From Allomuricauda sp. NBRC 101325 (GTDB taxonomy: Bacteria; Bacteroidota; Bacteroidia; Flavobacteriales; Flavobacteriaceae): DNA of 64,000 nucleotides. The notes under the pieces are model-generated. The model ran no database searches and was not told the origin of the DNA. It worked only from the letters and a program-made list of their open reading frames with translations. Of the stretch, positions 17,792 to 27,855 are shown piece by piece. Both the position numbers and the translations under genes were made by a program. Within the stretch, counting starts at the first letter, position 1; each line of letters opens with the position of its first letter. The stretch is from contig NZ_BSQF01000001.1 of assembly GCF_030268205.1 (NCBI RefSeq), forward strand, positions 540,649-604,648, given 5' to 3'.

Positions 17792-19114
17792 TTACTTTAA
17801 TTTTTCGCGAAGTGTTTTTCGGTCAATTTGAAGAATTTCGGCTGCTTTGGTTTTGTTGCCTTTGGTATGAACCAATACTTTTTGGATATACTCCCTTTCA
17901 AAGTCTTTAAGGGATTGATATCCTTTTTTAGGAAAGTTAATTTTATACTTAAGTTCTTCAGGCAATTCGTTCAAAGTGATTTTTCGGTCACACATAATAA
18001 CCGCTCGTTGAACCACATTTTCCAATTCACGAATATTGCCTGGCCATGAATACCGCTGCAAAACCTCTAGTGCTTGAGGATCTATTTGCACAATATGGTC
18101 CTTGTATTCCACTCCATATTTGAACAAAAACCGATTGACCAAAAGGGGAATGTCATCTTTTCGATCTCGTAAGGGAGGAACCTTAACACTTACCACGCTC
18201 AACCGATAATAAAGGTCTTCGCGAAACATCTTTTTTTCAATGAGTTCTTCCAAGTCAATATTGGTTGCCGCAATAACTCGAACCTCAAGCTTTTCTGCTT
18301 TTTGAGAACCGATCTTGGTCACTTCCTTTTCTTGCAGAACCCTTAGCAATCGAGTTTGAACAGGCAAGGGCGCATCCCCTATTTCATCCAAAAAAATAGT
18401 GCCGTTATTAGCGGCCTGAAAAAACCCATTTCTAGTCTCATTGGCCCCGGTAAAAGCTCCTTTGGTGTATCCGAAAAGTTCGGCCTCCAATAAATTTTCA
18501 GGAATAGCTGCGCAATTCACCGCCACAAATGGGCTACGGGCAAACTTTCCAGAATAATGAATGGCTCGGGCCACGAGTTCTTTTCCTGTTCCACTTTCCC
18601 CTCGAACCAAAATGGTCGCCCTATTGTCTTTTACACGATCAATAATCTCAGTGACCTTTTGAAAAGCTTCGGACTGCCCAATCATATCGGTATAGCCGTT
18701 CGATGACTTGTTAAGTTGACCTACAGCTTTATCCTTTTTTGGTTTTACACTTGCCAAGGATTTTTTTACCGCTTCGGCCAATTCTTTTTTGGTAAAGGGT
18801 TTGGTTAAATAATCAGTGACTCCAGACTTAAATACACTGAATGCATCTTCCGCCGACGGAAAACCTGTTACCACCAATTTGGGCATATTGGGGAAATGCT
18901 CGGCTGTATATTTGACCAATTCAATCCCATTGATCTCGGGCATATTCACATCCGTGATCAACAAATCAACAGGGGTATCCTTTAAGATATACAAAGCTTC
19001 CTTTACTGAAACAGCCTTAAACGTATGGAAGTCCATAGACTCCAAATGCCGTTGTAGCAGCTCCAGGATGTGGATGTCGTCATCGACCAATAATATGTTC
19101 TCCTTTTTTAGCAA
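17792..19114 (-). CDS. sigma-54-dependent response regulator (NtrC family)
   Basis: A 440-residue activator. The receiver domain (1-120) carries the acidic pocket (Asp11-Asp13), phospho-acceptor Asp55 (LLITDVNMPE) and Lys105. The AAA+ domain (about 142-365) has Walker A GESGTGKE (172-179), the sigma-54-contacting GAFTGA loop (219-224) and a Walker B near FLDEIGD. A Fis-type helix-turn-helix ends the protein (GNKTKAAEILQIDRKTLREKLK region). All parts for sigma-54 activation are present. It starts 2 bases after the kinase stop, so the two are co-translated. Its likely target is the sigma-54 promoter at 17645. Confidence 0.95.
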   Translation of the reverse strand: MLKKENILLVDDDIHILELLQRHLESMDFHTFKAVSVKEALYILKDTPVDLLITDVNMPEINGIELVKYTAEHFPNMPKLVVTGFPSAEDAFSVFKSGVTDYLTKPFTKKELAEAVKKSLASVKPKKDKAVGQLNKSSNGYTDMIGQSEAFQKVTEIIDRVKDNRATILVRGESGTGKELVARAIHYSGKFARSPFVAVNCAAIPENLLEAELFGYTKGAFTGANETRNGFFQAANNGTIFLDEIGDAPLPVQTRLLRVLQEKEVTKIGSQKAEKLEVRVIAATNIDLEELIEKKMFREDLYYRLSVVSVKVPPLRDRKDDIPLLVNRFLFKYGVEYKDHIVQIDPQALEVLQRYSWPGNIRELENVVQRAVIMCDRKITLNELPEELKYKINFPKKGYQSLKDFEREYIQKVLVHTKGNKTKAAEILQIDRKTLREKLK

Positions 19115-19116
19115 GG

Positions 19117-20211
19117 TTAAGTACTTTTTGGAAATTCCATGGTAAAGATAGTACCTGTTGGTGTATTCGGCTTATGGGTAATTTTACCTTGATGACTTTG
19201 AATAATCCCATGAACCACACTTAACCCCAAACCTGAGCCCTCACCAATGGGTTTTGTAGTAAAAAATGGCTCATAAATATGCTCATCTTGTTCTTCTGAA
19301 ATTCCACTGCCCTGATCCGAAATTGTGATGACCACTTTGCTTTCTTCATCCCTTACATCCACGGATATAGTGCTTTGTGGAGGAGAAAAATAAATGGCAT
19401 TTACCACCAAATTGAAAACCACTTGGGTTAGTTGCACCTTATCTATTCGAAGAAATATTTCTTCCGCAGATGTGGTAAATGAACTCGTGATATCTTCTTT
19501 GGCCAAGGTGGTGCGCATGAGCGCAATGGCATTTTCAAGCACGGGAACAATATCCAAAAGTTCTTTCTCTTGAGGAATTTCGCAGGCAAAGAACATAAGT
19601 TTTTTGACCACTTCCCTAGAAAAAATGGTATTGGTGATAATTTTATCCAAATCCTTTGAAGCCTGAAGGTCATCCTCAACCCGCTCCTTCAACAATTCAG
19701 TAAAACCCAAAATATTGGCCAGTGGGGTATTGAGTTCATGAGCTATTCCAGCAGTGATTTCCCCTAAAATCCGCAAACGGTCTGCTTGTTCCACTTGTCT
19801 TCGAATATTGGCCTCGTTATCCTTGATTTCTTTTCGCTCCAACAAATTCCCAACTTCCAAACACACATTATCGAGCAGTTGTTGTTCTTCCACCAAAAAA
19901 TCATCCAAGGTATATTTTGGACTTGGGTATCCTACTTTGATTCGACCCTCCTTTTTATTGAAAATAGTAATCGGCGATTCCATAAAAACGTATTCCTCGC
20001 CTTTTTCTTCAGTTTGAATATCGTAAGAACACACCTTTAAGCTCACAAAGGTTTCCTGATCAAACTGCCAAGCAATTTCAAGACATTGAACAATGCCTTT
20101 CAACGCCGTTTCCACATCATCATAATCACAATGCACAATTAAAGAAGTCACCTCGTACAAACAGGTAAGTTCCTTGATGCGTTCTTTCAGTTTTTGTTCA
20201 GCAGTGTGCAA
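19117..20211 (-). CDS. soluble sensor histidine kinase
   Basis: A 364-residue kinase without membrane segments. An N-terminal coiled coil leads into a GAF-like region (about 18-125), then HisKA with phospho-acceptor His158 (AGIAHELNTPLANI) and a HATPase_c domain with N, G1 (DQGSGI), F and G2 (GEGSGLGLSVV) boxes. It should phosphorylate the NtrC-type regulator encoded 2 bases downstream. The input must be cytoplasmic; the ligand of the GAF-like region is unknown. It lies 77 bases behind the hydroxyproline/glycosidase operon, separated by a weak terminator. Confidence 0.93.
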   Translation of the reverse strand: MHTAEQKLKERIKELTCLYEVTSLIVHCDYDDVETALKGIVQCLEIAWQFDQETFVSLKVCSYDIQTEEKGEEYVFMESPITIFNKKEGRIKVGYPSPKYTLDDFLVEEQQLLDNVCLEVGNLLERKEIKDNEANIRRQVEQADRLRILGEITAGIAHELNTPLANILGFTELLKERVEDDLQASKDLDKIITNTIFSREVVKKLMFFACEIPQEKELLDIVPVLENAIALMRTTLAKEDITSSFTTSAEEIFLRIDKVQLTQVVFNLVVNAIYFSPPQSTISVDVRDEESKVVITISDQGSGISEEQDEHIYEPFFTTKPIGEGSGLGLSVVHGIIQSHQGKITHKPNTPTGTIFTMEFPKST

Positions 20212-20257
20212 GTCAACTTTATTAAAGGTTCAGCGTTTAAATTACGGTTTTCCCCTT

Positions 20258-20282
20258 AAAAAAACAGACTCATTAATATGAG
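20258..20282 (-). terminator. weak terminator at the end of the hydroxyproline/glycosidase operon
   Basis: On the minus strand a 5-bp stem CTCAT/ATGAG with an AT-rich 4-base loop is followed after 4 bases by seven T. The stem is short, so some read-through into the histidine kinase gene is possible. Confidence 0.45.
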
Positions 20283-20288
20283 ATGTAA

Positions 20289-22988
20289 TTACAGTTTGAT
20301 TACGGTTTCTTTCTTACCTAATTTAATTTGGTAGGCACCCCTAACTTTTTTGAAAGGAAGTTCAACTTCATCCTCTGCACGCAAATAGGCGAAAGGGGTG
20401 TGCTCCGTGCTACCCTCCAATGTAAGTGTCACTTCGCCAGTTGTATCATTGTAGGATACTTTTTTAAACGAACCAGCATCCAACGTAAGCCAAAGTTTTT
20501 TAGGAGTGATAAAAACTCGAGATTTGGCTGCTGTGGTAATTTCCATTTCCACCACATCGCCTTTTTGAGAAACATTCCCTCCAAAGGCCAACCAACCCAT
20601 ATCTTCATCTTTTACAAGGTAGGAAGAAGTATTTATTGCATACCCATAAAACCCAGAGCCATAATCTCCCGAAATTCCATCAATTTTTAAAGTAGAAGGA
20701 TAGGAATGGAAAGCGGCAGGACCAAATCCATCCTGGGTAATATTGGAAATTCCACCCAAAAGCCCACCGTATCCCACTTTTAACAAATAAAGATCATCTG
20801 AATTCTTGCGGTAATTATGTAACACAGGAATGGCATTCAAGGAGGATCCATAATGGTGTATCTGACGCTCGACTCGTGAAGTTTTGCCTGCTTTGCCACC
20901 ATATAGAAAATCCCAATACCTTCTGGCGTTTCCATTGTACGCCCAATGAGAAATGGTAGGCATATAGGCTAAAATGGCATTAAGGGTAACATTGGCCTTG
21001 TAATCGTAGCCAAAATAACTGGACCACATATACACTTCTTCCTGTCCCGTGGAATCCCAAGGCATTTCACTTCCAAAAGGGTAGTCCAATGCTCTCCAAT
21101 GATTGGCTCTTTCTTTCATGCGTTGCTCTAAATCCGTAGCCATTTCTGTTAGCCCCTCATTTTTTAAATCTTCCAAAATGAATAGGAATACAGAACCTTC
21201 CATCTGACCAAATTGGGCATAATAAGGTGCATGTTCTACCATGGCCACACTTGTCTGGTAGGCGTTTTCCAAATACCAATCCCAAGATCTATTGTCCACC
21301 AATCCCTCTTGGTAGCGAGACAAACGGTAGAGTACCCAATAGGCAGCCGCTACGTGGGGATAATTATAGGATCTCCCCAAATCATTGGCATGTTTATGGT
21401 CCCATGCAGCCCAAGTGTTGTAATTTATGGAATCGCTATAGGTGCCTTTGGGTAATGAGTCGGGTTCATAGTAAAACAAGCTCTTTTTAACTCCATATTT
21501 TTGGGGACCGTCATTGTTTTGAATGCCACCCCAAAGTGTTTCATCCACAAAGCCCTGTAATTTTTTTATTTCTTCCTTGTTGGGTTGCACCAACTGTTTC
21601 ATGACGGCCGCCAACCAACTTCCAGCTCCCCCTTCGTCACTCAATCCACTGATCCAGACCCGTCCATCTTGCACTACTTTTTCCTTTTTCTCATAATCGT
21701 AGCTAATAGCGGATGGGTTTCGACCAAAAGGATCATTGGGGTCATCGAACCATTGTTCTGTGGTCAAAAAATGACCAAAATCCTTGACCAACTCCGCTTC
21801 TGGCTTAATGACCTTGTAGTTTATGGTTTGTATAACACCGTTTTCATAGGTTATGGTTAGTCTAGCCCTGCCCCATTTTTCACCTCGAACCAAATACTTT
21901 TTCTTTCCTGAAGAAGTATTCCCAGCTTCCTTGATTTCCAAAGCGCCTTTGGGTTCAACCTTTATAGATGCAATTTCACTTTTATAATCAATGAACAATT
22001 GACCTTCCACATCTTTCGGGAGAACATAACCAGGCACGCCAACGGCTAGCGGATGTTCTTCCTTAACCAAGGTTTCTTGAATATTCTTGATTTCCTCTGA
22101 AAGCACAAATTTTAAAGCGAAGTTTTTTGTTTCCTTTGATTGAAGCACTAATGAAGTGGGGGTATTCCACTGCTCCACACCTTTCCATTCATTTTCTGCA
22201 TGCGCTTTACTATGGGCCATCCATTCATGAAAGCCTTCAAAAACGATACTTTTGGGCGTTGGATCATCCAACAAAGGTCTGTAAGCCTCAAATGCCATAT
22301 TCTCTTTTGGAAGTACCAAAAGTGCTGGACCTTTTCCACTCAATCTTTTTACTTCCAAATAACCCGCATCCATTCCGATATAAGGATCAAAGAACACGTT
22401 CTGGGCATGCGTCTCCACCAAAGATTTGCCCTCTAGTATATTGTTGAAAATCATCGGAACACCCAAAGCTCCAATCTCAATTGGAACATCTTGTTTATTC
22501 GTAATTTCGAAGCGCATGACCAATTGATTGTTGTCCAATTCGTAATAACGCTTTACCGAAACTGGAATATCTTTGGGTAAGGTATTGGCCAAATCAGCTG
22601 CAGCCAATACATTTCCGTTAGTTTCCAAAGCTTGAACCTTGGCTCGTGAAGTGGCGGTGGAGTAATCTTTCCAAACCCCATTGGCATCCTTTATCCTTAG
22701 ATTGATATCCCCTAAATGATAGAGACTGTCCTTATCCCTAATCTCAATTCTTTCTCCAGGTGTAAAATCAAAATAAGGTTCGCTATTGGGTCTGAGGGCG
22801 GCAACCGTTTGTGAAGCTTTGACCAACTTTAATTGAAAATCGGGCGTATTGAATTTTAGATACACATCAGCAACACCCAAGGTCGATTCCCTTTGCTCCA
22901 CCCTACTCCAATAGGTCTGTTGGGCCTTTAGCGTTGATGTGGCCAAAAAACAAACTACCGAGACCATCCAATACTTCACATGCTTCAT
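20289..22988 (-). CDS. large secreted DUF5695 protein, probable carbohydrate-active protein
   Basis: An 899-residue protein with a signal peptide (about 1-22, ending in KAQ). The N-terminal half looks like a beta-sandwich (about 25-390); the second half (about 400-760) is helix- and Trp/Tyr-rich, like alpha/alpha-toroid glycosidases (WAAWDHKHANDLGRSYNYPHVAAAYW; YYAQFGQMEGSVF); a beta C-domain ends it. I match it to DUF5695 from memory of the family; no enzymatic activity is established for it to my knowledge. It is the last gene of the six-gene operon and lies 39 bases after the DUF885 gene. Its company suggests it trims the glycan part of the same substrate. Confidence 0.7.
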   Translation of the reverse strand: MKHVKYWMVSVVCFLATSTLKAQQTYWSRVEQRESTLGVADVYLKFNTPDFQLKLVKASQTVAALRPNSEPYFDFTPGERIEIRDKDSLYHLGDINLRIKDANGVWKDYSTATSRAKVQALETNGNVLAAADLANTLPKDIPVSVKRYYELDNNQLVMRFEITNKQDVPIEIGALGVPMIFNNILEGKSLVETHAQNVFFDPYIGMDAGYLEVKRLSGKGPALLVLPKENMAFEAYRPLLDDPTPKSIVFEGFHEWMAHSKAHAENEWKGVEQWNTPTSLVLQSKETKNFALKFVLSEEIKNIQETLVKEEHPLAVGVPGYVLPKDVEGQLFIDYKSEIASIKVEPKGALEIKEAGNTSSGKKKYLVRGEKWGRARLTITYENGVIQTINYKVIKPEAELVKDFGHFLTTEQWFDDPNDPFGRNPSAISYDYEKKEKVVQDGRVWISGLSDEGGAGSWLAAVMKQLVQPNKEEIKKLQGFVDETLWGGIQNNDGPQKYGVKKSLFYYEPDSLPKGTYSDSINYNTWAAWDHKHANDLGRSYNYPHVAAAYWVLYRLSRYQEGLVDNRSWDWYLENAYQTSVAMVEHAPYYAQFGQMEGSVFLFILEDLKNEGLTEMATDLEQRMKERANHWRALDYPFGSEMPWDSTGQEEVYMWSSYFGYDYKANVTLNAILAYMPTISHWAYNGNARRYWDFLYGGKAGKTSRVERQIHHYGSSLNAIPVLHNYRKNSDDLYLLKVGYGGLLGGISNITQDGFGPAAFHSYPSTLKIDGISGDYGSGFYGYAINTSSYLVKDEDMGWLAFGGNVSQKGDVVEMEITTAAKSRVFITPKKLWLTLDAGSFKKVSYNDTTGEVTLTLEGSTEHTPFAYLRAEDEVELPFKKVRGAYQIKLGKKETVIKL

Positions 22989-23027
22989 TATTCTGCTAGT
23001 TTGATTTTATTTTTAAAGATGAGTTGA

Positions 23028-24734
23028 CTATTTAAAATCCGTGGCGAACTTCCATTGGGTTTTGTAGTTCTTGTTCAGGGGAAGTTCTTGCAATAGGCTA
23101 CGCAAAATCTCAACTGGCATTCTACCCTCAACCATAACTCGATCATGGAATTCCTTTTCAGTCCACCCTTTGTCCAGCATTTCCTTGCGAAGTGCATAGA
23201 ATTGCAATCCACCCATCATATAGGCCAATTGATACAAAGGAGGATAGCTGGTAGTGAAAGAACGACGCACTTCAGCTTCCGCGTTGGCATATTCGTGTCC
23301 AACCTCATCTACCAACAAATCGATACATTCTTGTGGGGTCATTTCTCCCAAATGGAATTTTAAAGAGAAAATGATACGGGCACAACGGTGAATTCTCCAG
23401 AACAACATTCCCAATTTTTGTTCGGGTGTTTGAGGGAAGTCTTTGTTCCACAAGATGATTTCCCAATACAAAGACCAACCCTCCGTCCAAAATGGATTAT
23501 AAAAAGGTCTTCTGTAGGTTTTATGTCTGCTGGTCATAAAATGTTGCAGGTTGTGACCAGGCAATAACTCATGTTGCACTGTTGGGAATGAGAAATTTGG
23601 ATTGTTCCCGCGCATGCTCATTAACTTGTCATTATGGTCCATCTCCAAAGTCGGGTACGAAATAATGATGTCTGGACCTCCCAAAAAGAATGGACTTACC
23701 TTTTGACGTTCTGCACTCATCATCTTCATGCCCCAAGTTTCTTTGGCCAATTCGGGCAGAGTGATCAAATCTCGTTCTTCGATAAAGTCAACGGAGTGTT
23801 GATATAAATCAAAAATCGCCTGTGGTTGATTCCCAGCAGGAACATAGGTATTTTTCACATGCTCCAAAGCCTTTTTCCAATCGTCACCATACCCCAATTC
23901 TTTTGAAGCTTTGATCATTTCGCTTTTGCACCAGGCAAATTGCTCCTCTGCTGTTTTGATCAATTGTGCTGGAGTGTACGGAATGAATTCGAGTGCCAAA
24001 CTTTCTTTTAATGCAGCTTCGCCAATAGGTTTTCCGATAATACCACTTCCATCATCTTTTACACTTCCCTCTGAAAAGTTCTCTTTTAAAAACCCCGCAT
24101 AGGCGGTCAACTTTTCATTGAGCTTTTCATACGGTTTTTCTACCCACCACGTAAACTCTGGATCGTATCCGAAGTAAAATTCATAGGATTCTTTCAATCC
24201 TTTTTGGAATGAGATAATCACATTGGATGCTTTGTCAGCGGTCTGCCAATCTTTAAATGGCTTGGCTTTCCAAGCTTCCACTTCGGCATCAATTTTATCC
24301 GAAGCATCTTGAAATTGCTGTGACAACAATTTTGCATCAGGTCTCTTTCCCCTACGTCTTTCCTGCATGAACGTAAAGATGTCTTTCCCAAAATCACCTA
24401 CTGAAGCTACCTCTTTAAATTCATCAAAATCCAGATCCAAAAAATAACTTCCCTTGTTCACCAAATTCTTCAACAGCACATAATCAACCTTTCCTTGTTG
24501 CGACATGGCATTGAAATCCACCTTATCCAATTTGTCATTCCAATCAGAATAGTGTTTGGTGTACCGCTGGTAATATTCTTCGGATTCATCGACAATATAG
24601 GTGCGTCGTAATGCCCAATTATCGGCTTCATATTCGGTAACCATATCGGCCATTTCGCTGTTTTGTGCTGAAGACATTATCCCGAATAGGACCGTGAATA
24701 GAAATCCGATTTTTTTAAGACCTGTGTGTTTCAT
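23028..24734 (-). CDS. DUF885 family protein, probable secreted metallopeptidase
   Basis: A 568-residue protein with a signal peptide (about 1-23, SSAQ). DUF885 proteins resemble M3/M32-type zinc peptidases: the VQHELLPGHNLQ segment at about residues 388-399 carries the HExxPGH signature, and a conserved WTEGWSLYWE glutamate follows at about 416-425. The PAEILR-like C-terminus (MPVEILRSLL) is also typical. It is the fifth gene of the operon, 38 bases after the GH127-like gene. In this company a role in cutting deglycosylated hydroxyproline peptides fits, but activity of the family is poorly documented. Confidence 0.85.
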   Translation of the reverse strand: MKHTGLKKIGFLFTVLFGIMSSAQNSEMADMVTEYEADNWALRRTYIVDESEEYYQRYTKHYSDWNDKLDKVDFNAMSQQGKVDYVLLKNLVNKGSYFLDLDFDEFKEVASVGDFGKDIFTFMQERRRGKRPDAKLLSQQFQDASDKIDAEVEAWKAKPFKDWQTADKASNVIISFQKGLKESYEFYFGYDPEFTWWVEKPYEKLNEKLTAYAGFLKENFSEGSVKDDGSGIIGKPIGEAALKESLALEFIPYTPAQLIKTAEEQFAWCKSEMIKASKELGYGDDWKKALEHVKNTYVPAGNQPQAIFDLYQHSVDFIEERDLITLPELAKETWGMKMMSAERQKVSPFFLGGPDIIISYPTLEMDHNDKLMSMRGNNPNFSFPTVQHELLPGHNLQHFMTSRHKTYRRPFYNPFWTEGWSLYWEIILWNKDFPQTPEQKLGMLFWRIHRCARIIFSLKFHLGEMTPQECIDLLVDEVGHEYANAEAEVRRSFTTSYPPLYQLAYMMGGLQFYALRKEMLDKGWTEKEFHDRVMVEGRMPVEILRSLLQELPLNKNYKTQWKFATDFK

Positions 24735-24772
24735 AATTTTTGGTTTATCTGAGGGTTGGTTTGGTTTGATGG

Positions 24773-27700
24773 TTATTTAAGGGTAACATCCAAATAGACT
24801 GAATGTCGCCCGTAGGTTTCGTAAAAAGGTTTGAAAGTGATGCCATCAATAGTAAACTCAAGTGTTGATGGGTCTCCTTGAATTGTTTTTCCCAAATCAT
24901 TTGCTTCCAAAGTAATCTTACGCCAATCTGTTCTTGCCTCCTCTTCTTGAGCCACCAACAAGATAGGTCCATAAAAAAGACTGGCAATATTCTGTTGATC
25001 CATGATCGGATCTAAATGAAATTGAAATGGCATTTTGATATCCACCACATCTCCATTTTTCCATTTTCGGTTTAATGAAATATAGCTACCTGCTGAAGTT
25101 TCAATCTTCTCCTCTTTGCCATTGACTTTTACAACCACTCCTTTAGATGCCCAATCAGGCACCCGAACTTTCAAATCGAATTTACCCTTTCCACCAATCA
25201 CTAATTGGGTATGATCTTCCTTTGGAAAGGCTGTTTTTTGCTCTACCGTAATTCCTTTTTCTTTCCATTCCAATGTTGATGGAACAAAGAGGTTCACATA
25301 AAGCTCATTGTTGTCCAAACTTTTAAAATAAATGGAATTCTGGAGCTTGGTACTACTTTCCAAAGCAGTTCCATTACAACATGTGAAACCAGTCATATCT
25401 GCATTTCCAAATCGCTTTATGGATCCTGGTCGTAAGGGCACGTGGTAGGTATTGGCTGGACTATCCTCCGCAACCGAAGCCAAAATATGATTATACAGTC
25501 CACGCTCATAATAATCCATAAACTCAGTGCGGTGATCAAAAAGGAACAGATTTTTGGTCAACTTGAGCATGTTATAGGTGGCACAGGTTTCATTTTGACC
25601 GCCTGATGACAGACCATTTTCATACAATGTTCCAGGTTGTGCTACAAAACATTCGGCATTCGTCGGGTTTCGAGCTCCTGCAACGCCTCCGATGCTATAC
25701 ATATAATCGTTTCGTGCTTTATACCAAAAGTTATCCGCGATCTGGTAATATTCTGGTGCGTTTGAATCTCGATAAATTTCTAGGGATCCCAATATTTGTG
25801 GTATATGCTGATTCGCATGTAGACCCCTGAACGTATCTACATTGCTAGCTAGCCCATGCGAATGTTCTGCATCGCCAAAAAACATTTTAATGTTGTCGAA
25901 CAACTGCGCTACTTTTAAAAAGTTGGGTTCGCCAGTGATTCGATTCAGTCTTGCCATGGCCTCGTTCATGCCACCAAATTCTCCTGCGATATAGGTATTC
26001 CACATTTGAATCAGGGTTTCCGTCGGCAACAAATTCAATCGGGCATACACCCAATTTCCCATACCTTCGGCAATTTCCAATGCTTTTTGATTTCCAGTGA
26101 TCTCATAAATATCCATCAGACCAGCCAAAAGCTTATGCAAAGTGTAATAGGGCGCCCAAATTTGAGTGGGTTGCGTGCCATACGTAGCTCCATATTCCAA
26201 CATAATAAATTGGTCCGGAGGATAGGCACTGATAAAACCCTCTCCCCAATTCCAATAATCGGTTCGAATGCCATTTTCACTCAAATCGGAATCGAAAGTT
26301 GATTTGCCCGGGCCCGGGGGAACTGCAGTGGGGTCGGCAATTGATTTACCCCCCTCTTTAGTTGGACGCCCAGACAATCTAGAAAGTTGATGTAGCACCT
26401 CCACCATATAATCCATCTTTTGCTTAAAATTGGATTGCAAAGTATTGTCGTATCCTGTGCTTGCATAGGCTTGTGCCAAAGCGGTCAAATAATGCCCCGT
26501 GGCATGACCTCTCAATTTGGTTTCTTGGCTGTCCCACACCCCTAAAGGAATTGCTCCATCGGGTTGTTCCTGTCCAAATGCATTGCGGAACATGTACAAA
26601 AACGAATCTGGATTGGTGTTCGCCAAGGTATTGATGAACTTATCCCTGTTCTCTATGAATTTGGTTTGATGTCCGTGGGCATCCATATTTAAGGATACTT
26701 GTTCTAGAGGGAACACTTCCAAGCTGCGATTTGGAGTTGATAATGCGAGGGTCTCTATGACAGTTACCTTTACCTTGGGCTGAAAATTTGTACCCGGTAC
26801 TTTTCCTATGACTTCATAAGTTCCAATTTGTGCAACTTCATCGTTATTGGTTGGTGCTGGCCATTGTACTCTAACTTTCGGGCCATCAATTCCATCTTTG
26901 TAATCGCCTAGCACATATCTTGGCAATCTTGGCAAGACACCTACCGTAGTTTCCACTTCAACATCGGATACCCCAACTAAATATTGATTGTACAATTGAG
27001 GTACGCTAGGGTCAAATTGTGGCAAATCATCCTTTGGTTTTTCTCGTTTCGCAACCGTAGCATTCCGTTTCAAAGCATTTTCACGAATGACAGCAATTTG
27101 GTCTTCACTTAAAGGAATTCTATACAATCTGAAATCGTGAATGCTTGCATTCAAATAGGAATCTGCCGTGGGAATCGACCGCCCCACATACAATTTGTTC
27201 TCATGAGTAAACAAATCGTCCAGTTCTACCTCAACTTTTTCGATTTTACCGATTGGCTCACCATTTAAATACGTGAAAATTGATTTTGATGGGGCATCAA
27301 AAACCAGAGCTAAATGTGTCCATTCATCTTTTTGAATGGCCTTATGTGAATCTTGGGAAGTATAGATTTCCTGTCCATCCTTTATTAGATGAAATTGCCC
27401 TGATGCATCCAGATAAAAATGGTTTCTGCCATCTTTTCCAAAATCAAAAAGCACTTGATTCTTTTCGGTAGATTTTAAGTTGACCCAAGTTGAAATACTC
27501 AAAGATTCTTCTCCCTCAACTGCTTCACCTGGAATGGAAACATAGTTTTGGTTCTCTGCAGATAAGGTAAGTACCTTTTCAAAAGGCTCACTTTCATCAA
27601 ATTTTATGTTGGAACCATAAATTCTGGCATGCAATGTATTCCGTGACCAATCCTTGGCATCCCCATCCAAAATGTAGCGAGAAATCATTCCTGTTTCTCC

Positions 27701-27802
27701 AATGCCATCCAATATCTGGTTGCCCTCTTGGGCTTGCACAAAGTACACACAAAATGAAAAGCAACCCAGAAAAGTGCCTATGATTAATTTAGTTGGTTTC
27801 AT
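24773..27802 (-). CDS. beta-L-arabinofuranosidase, GH127/GH146 type, with LamG and Ig-like domains
   Basis: A 1009-residue secreted enzyme: signal peptide (about 1-24), LamG/concanavalin-like domain (about 40-240), Big_4-like Ig domain (about 275-350), then the (alpha/alpha) barrel catalytic domain (DUF1680; about 360-1000). The zinc-cysteine site of Bifidobacterium HypBA1 is fully visible: Glu738-x-Cys740 in NETCATYN and Cys808-Cys809 in TCCNG, the latter providing the cysteine nucleophile. RGHATGHYLTALAQAY and GGMNEAM are further family marks. HypBA1 removes beta-L-arabinofuranose from hydroxyproline-linked arabino-oligosaccharides; GH146 relatives act on arabinan or RG-II chains. The hydroxyproline catabolic genes directly upstream (53 bases) favour the former. 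Confidence 0.88.
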   Translation of the reverse strand: MKPTKLIIGTFLGCFSFCVYFVQAQEGNQILDGIGETGMISRYILDGDAKDWSRNTLHARIYGSNIKFDESEPFEKVLTLSAENQNYVSIPGEAVEGEESLSISTWVNLKSTEKNQVLFDFGKDGRNHFYLDASGQFHLIKDGQEIYTSQDSHKAIQKDEWTHLALVFDAPSKSIFTYLNGEPIGKIEKVEVELDDLFTHENKLYVGRSIPTADSYLNASIHDFRLYRIPLSEDQIAVIRENALKRNATVAKREKPKDDLPQFDPSVPQLYNQYLVGVSDVEVETTVGVLPRLPRYVLGDYKDGIDGPKVRVQWPAPTNNDEVAQIGTYEVIGKVPGTNFQPKVKVTVIETLALSTPNRSLEVFPLEQVSLNMDAHGHQTKFIENRDKFINTLANTNPDSFLYMFRNAFGQEQPDGAIPLGVWDSQETKLRGHATGHYLTALAQAYASTGYDNTLQSNFKQKMDYMVEVLHQLSRLSGRPTKEGGKSIADPTAVPPGPGKSTFDSDLSENGIRTDYWNWGEGFISAYPPDQFIMLEYGATYGTQPTQIWAPYYTLHKLLAGLMDIYEITGNQKALEIAEGMGNWVYARLNLLPTETLIQMWNTYIAGEFGGMNEAMARLNRITGEPNFLKVAQLFDNIKMFFGDAEHSHGLASNVDTFRGLHANQHIPQILGSLEIYRDSNAPEYYQIADNFWYKARNDYMYSIGGVAGARNPTNAECFVAQPGTLYENGLSSGGQNETCATYNMLKLTKNLFLFDHRTEFMDYYERGLYNHILASVAEDSPANTYHVPLRPGSIKRFGNADMTGFTCCNGTALESSTKLQNSIYFKSLDNNELYVNLFVPSTLEWKEKGITVEQKTAFPKEDHTQLVIGGKGKFDLKVRVPDWASKGVVVKVNGKEEKIETSAGSYISLNRKWKNGDVVDIKMPFQFHLDPIMDQQNIASLFYGPILLVAQEEEARTDWRKITLEANDLGKTIQGDPSTLEFTIDGITFKPFYETYGRHSVYLDVTLK

Positions 27803-27855
27803 GTATTTTTTAATTTCTCATTTGACCACATCATCCCGCACTTTCTTTTTTTCAA

